Shown in pieces: positions 31,616 to 33,327 of a stretch of 33,327 nt of DNA. Within the stretch, counting starts at the first letter, position 1. Every line of letters starts with the position of its first letter. The stretch is from contig JAKLKB010000072.1 in the NCBI GenBank assembly GCA_023150835.1, positions 1-33,327 on the forward strand, read 5' to 3'. The stretch is from Myxococcota bacterium. Its GTDB lineage: Bacteria > Myxococcota_C > UBA6777. The notes under the pieces are model-generated. The model did not search any database. It was given only the letters and a program-made list of their open reading frames with translations, and had not been told where the DNA came from. The translations under genes and the position numbers were made by a program.

Positions 31616-31643
31616 GATTATTCAAAAAAATCGTACGATCAGG

Positions 31644-33023
31644 ATGGACAGGGTGAGTTCAACGAATCGATCAGGATACCGACTTTTTTCCATGCAGCGA
31701 TCTCGCTCTCTTTGCAAACGAGTTTTGAGCGGAGGGATGGGGCTTTGGATCGCGTTGGTATTGAGCGGCTACACATGGAAAGGCAAAGGCAAGCCACCCA
31801 ACGAACAAGCTCCGCCACCCTACCTGTTGTTGGCGCGTCAAGCCCTGCAATCTCGCGATACCAAGGCCGCCCAACGTGTTCTCGAAGCTGCGCGACTTTG
31901 TTGGTCCAAACACAAACAAGCCTGCGGTTTTTCAAGGCAGAACTACTTGATCACAGCAGGCATCTTCTTGTTGGAAAGCGGCCAGCCTCAACGAGCGATC
32001 GCCTTGTTCCAAGAGGCCCAAACCATCGCAGCGCTCCTACCAAAGCAAGATATCTCGAACTTTTTTCATCCAAAATCCCTATCCTCAAAGCAAAAAAACA
32101 CGCGAGACAAAGAGTCAAAAGAACGTCCTACACAAGAAGAACAGCGTTACACCGCGCTGTCTTTGTGGTTTTATCTCGGGCAAGCCTTGTATCGCGTGGG
32201 TCGTTTTCGTGAATCAGCCGAGGCGCTAGAGCATGCCGAGGGCTTGGGACGAGGTATCTCGGGCTTTTATCGCTTGTGGTCGCGTGCATGGTCGCGTGCA
32301 GGAAAAGTCGAGCGCGCCCGCCAGATCCTCGAAAAGGGGCTGAGATGTTCTCCGCAAGATATCGGCCTTTTACGCGAAGCTGTCGTGTTGTACGCAGAGG
32401 CTGGTTTTTTCCAAGCTGCGACACAGACCGCCCAGAAGCTTGCACGCCTCAACGAAGCCGAGGGCGCACAAACGTGGCTGATGTTGTTGGATCGGATGCG
32501 TACCACCTCAGCAAGCCCGCAGCGACTGGAGTTGCTCGAAGCCTTGCGCCTGCGTTTCCCCCGCAACGACGGGATCTTGGTGCGGCGTTGTGTGGCTTGG
32601 GCAACTTCGCAAGCGCATCGCGCCGCAGCAGCTTGTTTTGCACAGATGGCCCACAAGATGCCTGAGATGGCCTATTATGCGGCAGCAGCGTACCTCCAAG
32701 CAGGGGATCTCTTTCAGGCCCTACGCTGGAACCAACACGTCCCCTCCGAACCACAGCGCACACGACAACGTGCGGCCTTGTGGTTGTCCCAACGCGCCTA
32801 CGCACAAGTCTTCGCCCTACTCTGGCCGATGTGGGAGAAACGCAAACTCCAAGAAGTCGAACGCTATCGACTGGCCTATTCAGCCCTACAGATCGGGCGC
32901 TACAAAGAAGCAAGTGCCCTGCTACAATCCTTGCGCAAAACTCCGATGGGTGCGATGGGACAAGGACTGGAAGCCGTCTTGGTACAATGCCAACAGGCTC
33001 CTTGGTTGTGCGTTGCGCATTAA
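31644..33023 (+). CDS. TPR-repeat protein at the end of the TonB locus
   Basis: A 459-residue protein, exported or membrane-anchored: a hydrophobic segment GGMGLWIALVLSGYTW lies near residues 30-45. The ATG at 31644 is listed; ATG 31692 gives a more usual signal peptide (MQRSRSLCKRVLSG...), and a GTG at 31653 is also possible. The rest is built of helix-pair repeats of TPR type: LLARQALQSRDTKAAQRVLEAA, LGQALYRVGRFRESAEALEHA, WSRAGKVERARQILEKGL, and LAYSALQIGRYKEASALL. In Vibrio TonB2 operons a TPR protein also follows tonB; here the identity with that protein is inferred from position and repeats. It probably binds other periplasmic partners. Confidence 0.85.
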   Translation: MDRVSSTNRSGYRLFSMQRSRSLCKRVLSGGMGLWIALVLSGYTWKGKGKPPNEQAPPPYLLLARQALQSRDTKAAQRVLEAARLCWSKHKQACGFSRQNYLITAGIFLLESGQPQRAIALFQEAQTIAALLPKQDISNFFHPKSLSSKQKNTRDKESKERPTQEEQRYTALSLWFYLGQALYRVGRFRESAEALEHAEGLGRGISGFYRLWSRAWSRAGKVERARQILEKGLRCSPQDIGLLREAVVLYAEAGFFQAATQTAQKLARLNEAEGAQTWLMLLDRMRTTSASPQRLELLEALRLRFPRNDGILVRRCVAWATSQAHRAAAACFAQMAHKMPEMAYYAAAAYLQAGDLFQALRWNQHVPSEPQRTRQRAALWLSQRAYAQVFALLWPMWEKRKLQEVERYRLAYSALQIGRYKEASALLQSLRKTPMGAMGQGLEAVLVQCQQAPWLCVAH

Positions 33024-33327
33024 AAGAGAAGAAGTTGCAACCAAGACGTTTCTCGTAAGCCAGTCATCTGGTCCGTCATACGAAATCCGCCCATAGTGTT
33101 ACCGTAACGGTGTAGGGGCAGCCACACCTGTCACTTGGACCAACTCATGCCATTCGTTTGCGATCATCATTCCTACAATATCCGTCGAAAGCGTATCCAT
33201 AAGCGTCGATGCGGTTTGTTGTAAACGCCCTGTGATTGGGCAGCCACACCTGTCTGCCCCTACTTTTTCACGTACTTCACGGACGGAACTCGTAGAAACT
33301 GTTTGCTTTGAAAAAAGCAGCCGTCAA
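33024..33327. other. Intergenic end of window, with repeat B
   Basis: About 300 bp without a gene I can support. A fragment GTAGGGGCAGCCACACCTGT (33112-33131) and a fuller copy (33221-33263) of repeat B are present. Confidence 0.6.
33221..33263 (+). repeat. Dispersed repeat family B, copy 5
   Basis: GTAAACGCCCTGTGATTGGG followed by CAGCCACACCTGTCTGCCCC and TAC; more diverged than the other copies but with the same ends and the GGGCAG/CTGCCC hairpin. Confidence 0.78.

Overview
Organism and style. The window has moderate GC. Most predicted proteins are secreted, outer-membrane or lipoprotein-like: lipobox proteins, a trypsin-like protease ending in a MYXO-CTERM-like tail, and a long TonB-dependent receptor. 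An ECF41-type sigma factor is also present. Together this suggests a Gram-negative 'deltaproteobacterial' lineage (Myxococcota or Bradymonadota-like). That placement is inferred from gene style; no marker gene proves it. Two dispersed repeat families (A, six copies; B, five copies plus a fragment) and several minisatellites sit between and inside genes.

Layout. (1) 1-2100: an IS607-family element on the minus strand, tnpA (MerR-HTH plus serine recombinase) overlapping tnpB, whose C-terminal zinc finger is degenerate. (2) 2421-5105: a bufferin-type RiPP operon of a six-core-cysteine BufA2-like precursor, an intercistronic terminator, an MNIO (DUF692) enzyme and a DUF2063 partner with a His-rich 13-residue repeat extension. 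(3) 5106-6136: gene-free, with two inverted copies of repeat A around a 14-unit 21-bp minisatellite. (4) 6137-7702: secreted trypsin-like lipoprotein protease (minus). (5) 8070-9988: a DUF4365 gene broken by one in-frame TAG, translationally coupled to a 375-residue protein, then a small protein; a candidate defence-type module. (6) 10073-14296: an EF-hand protein with a YkuD-like C-terminal motif, a YbaK-type deacylase, an RluA-type pseudouridine synthase and a secreted protein of unknown role. (7) 14659-17022: DUF3089 hydrolase-like protein and an acyltransferase-3 membrane protein. (8) 17264-19449: a candidate ECF41 promoter, an FAD oxidoreductase and the overlapping ECF41/SigJ-like sigma factor.

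(9) 19827-33023: a long plus-strand TonB gene set. It runs from a small His/Cys-rich secreted protein and a TonB-dependent receptor, through an EGF-like cysteine-rich protein and two lipoproteins that share a motif, to a DUF3450 protein, a TtpC-like ExbB with a periplasmic coiled coil, ExbB, ExbD, TonB, a secreted Ig-like protein and a TPR protein. The second half has the gene order of the Vibrio TonB2/TtpC systems, here on the same strand as a receptor and unknown surface lipoproteins, so it looks like a dedicated uptake locus of unknown substrate.

The strongest points for follow-up are the bufferin operon with its His-repeat BufC, the amber-interrupted DUF4365 pair, the ECF41 promoter match with exact spacing, the receptor/lipoprotein/TtpC locus, and repeat A lying in frame just after two ATGA-coupled start codons.
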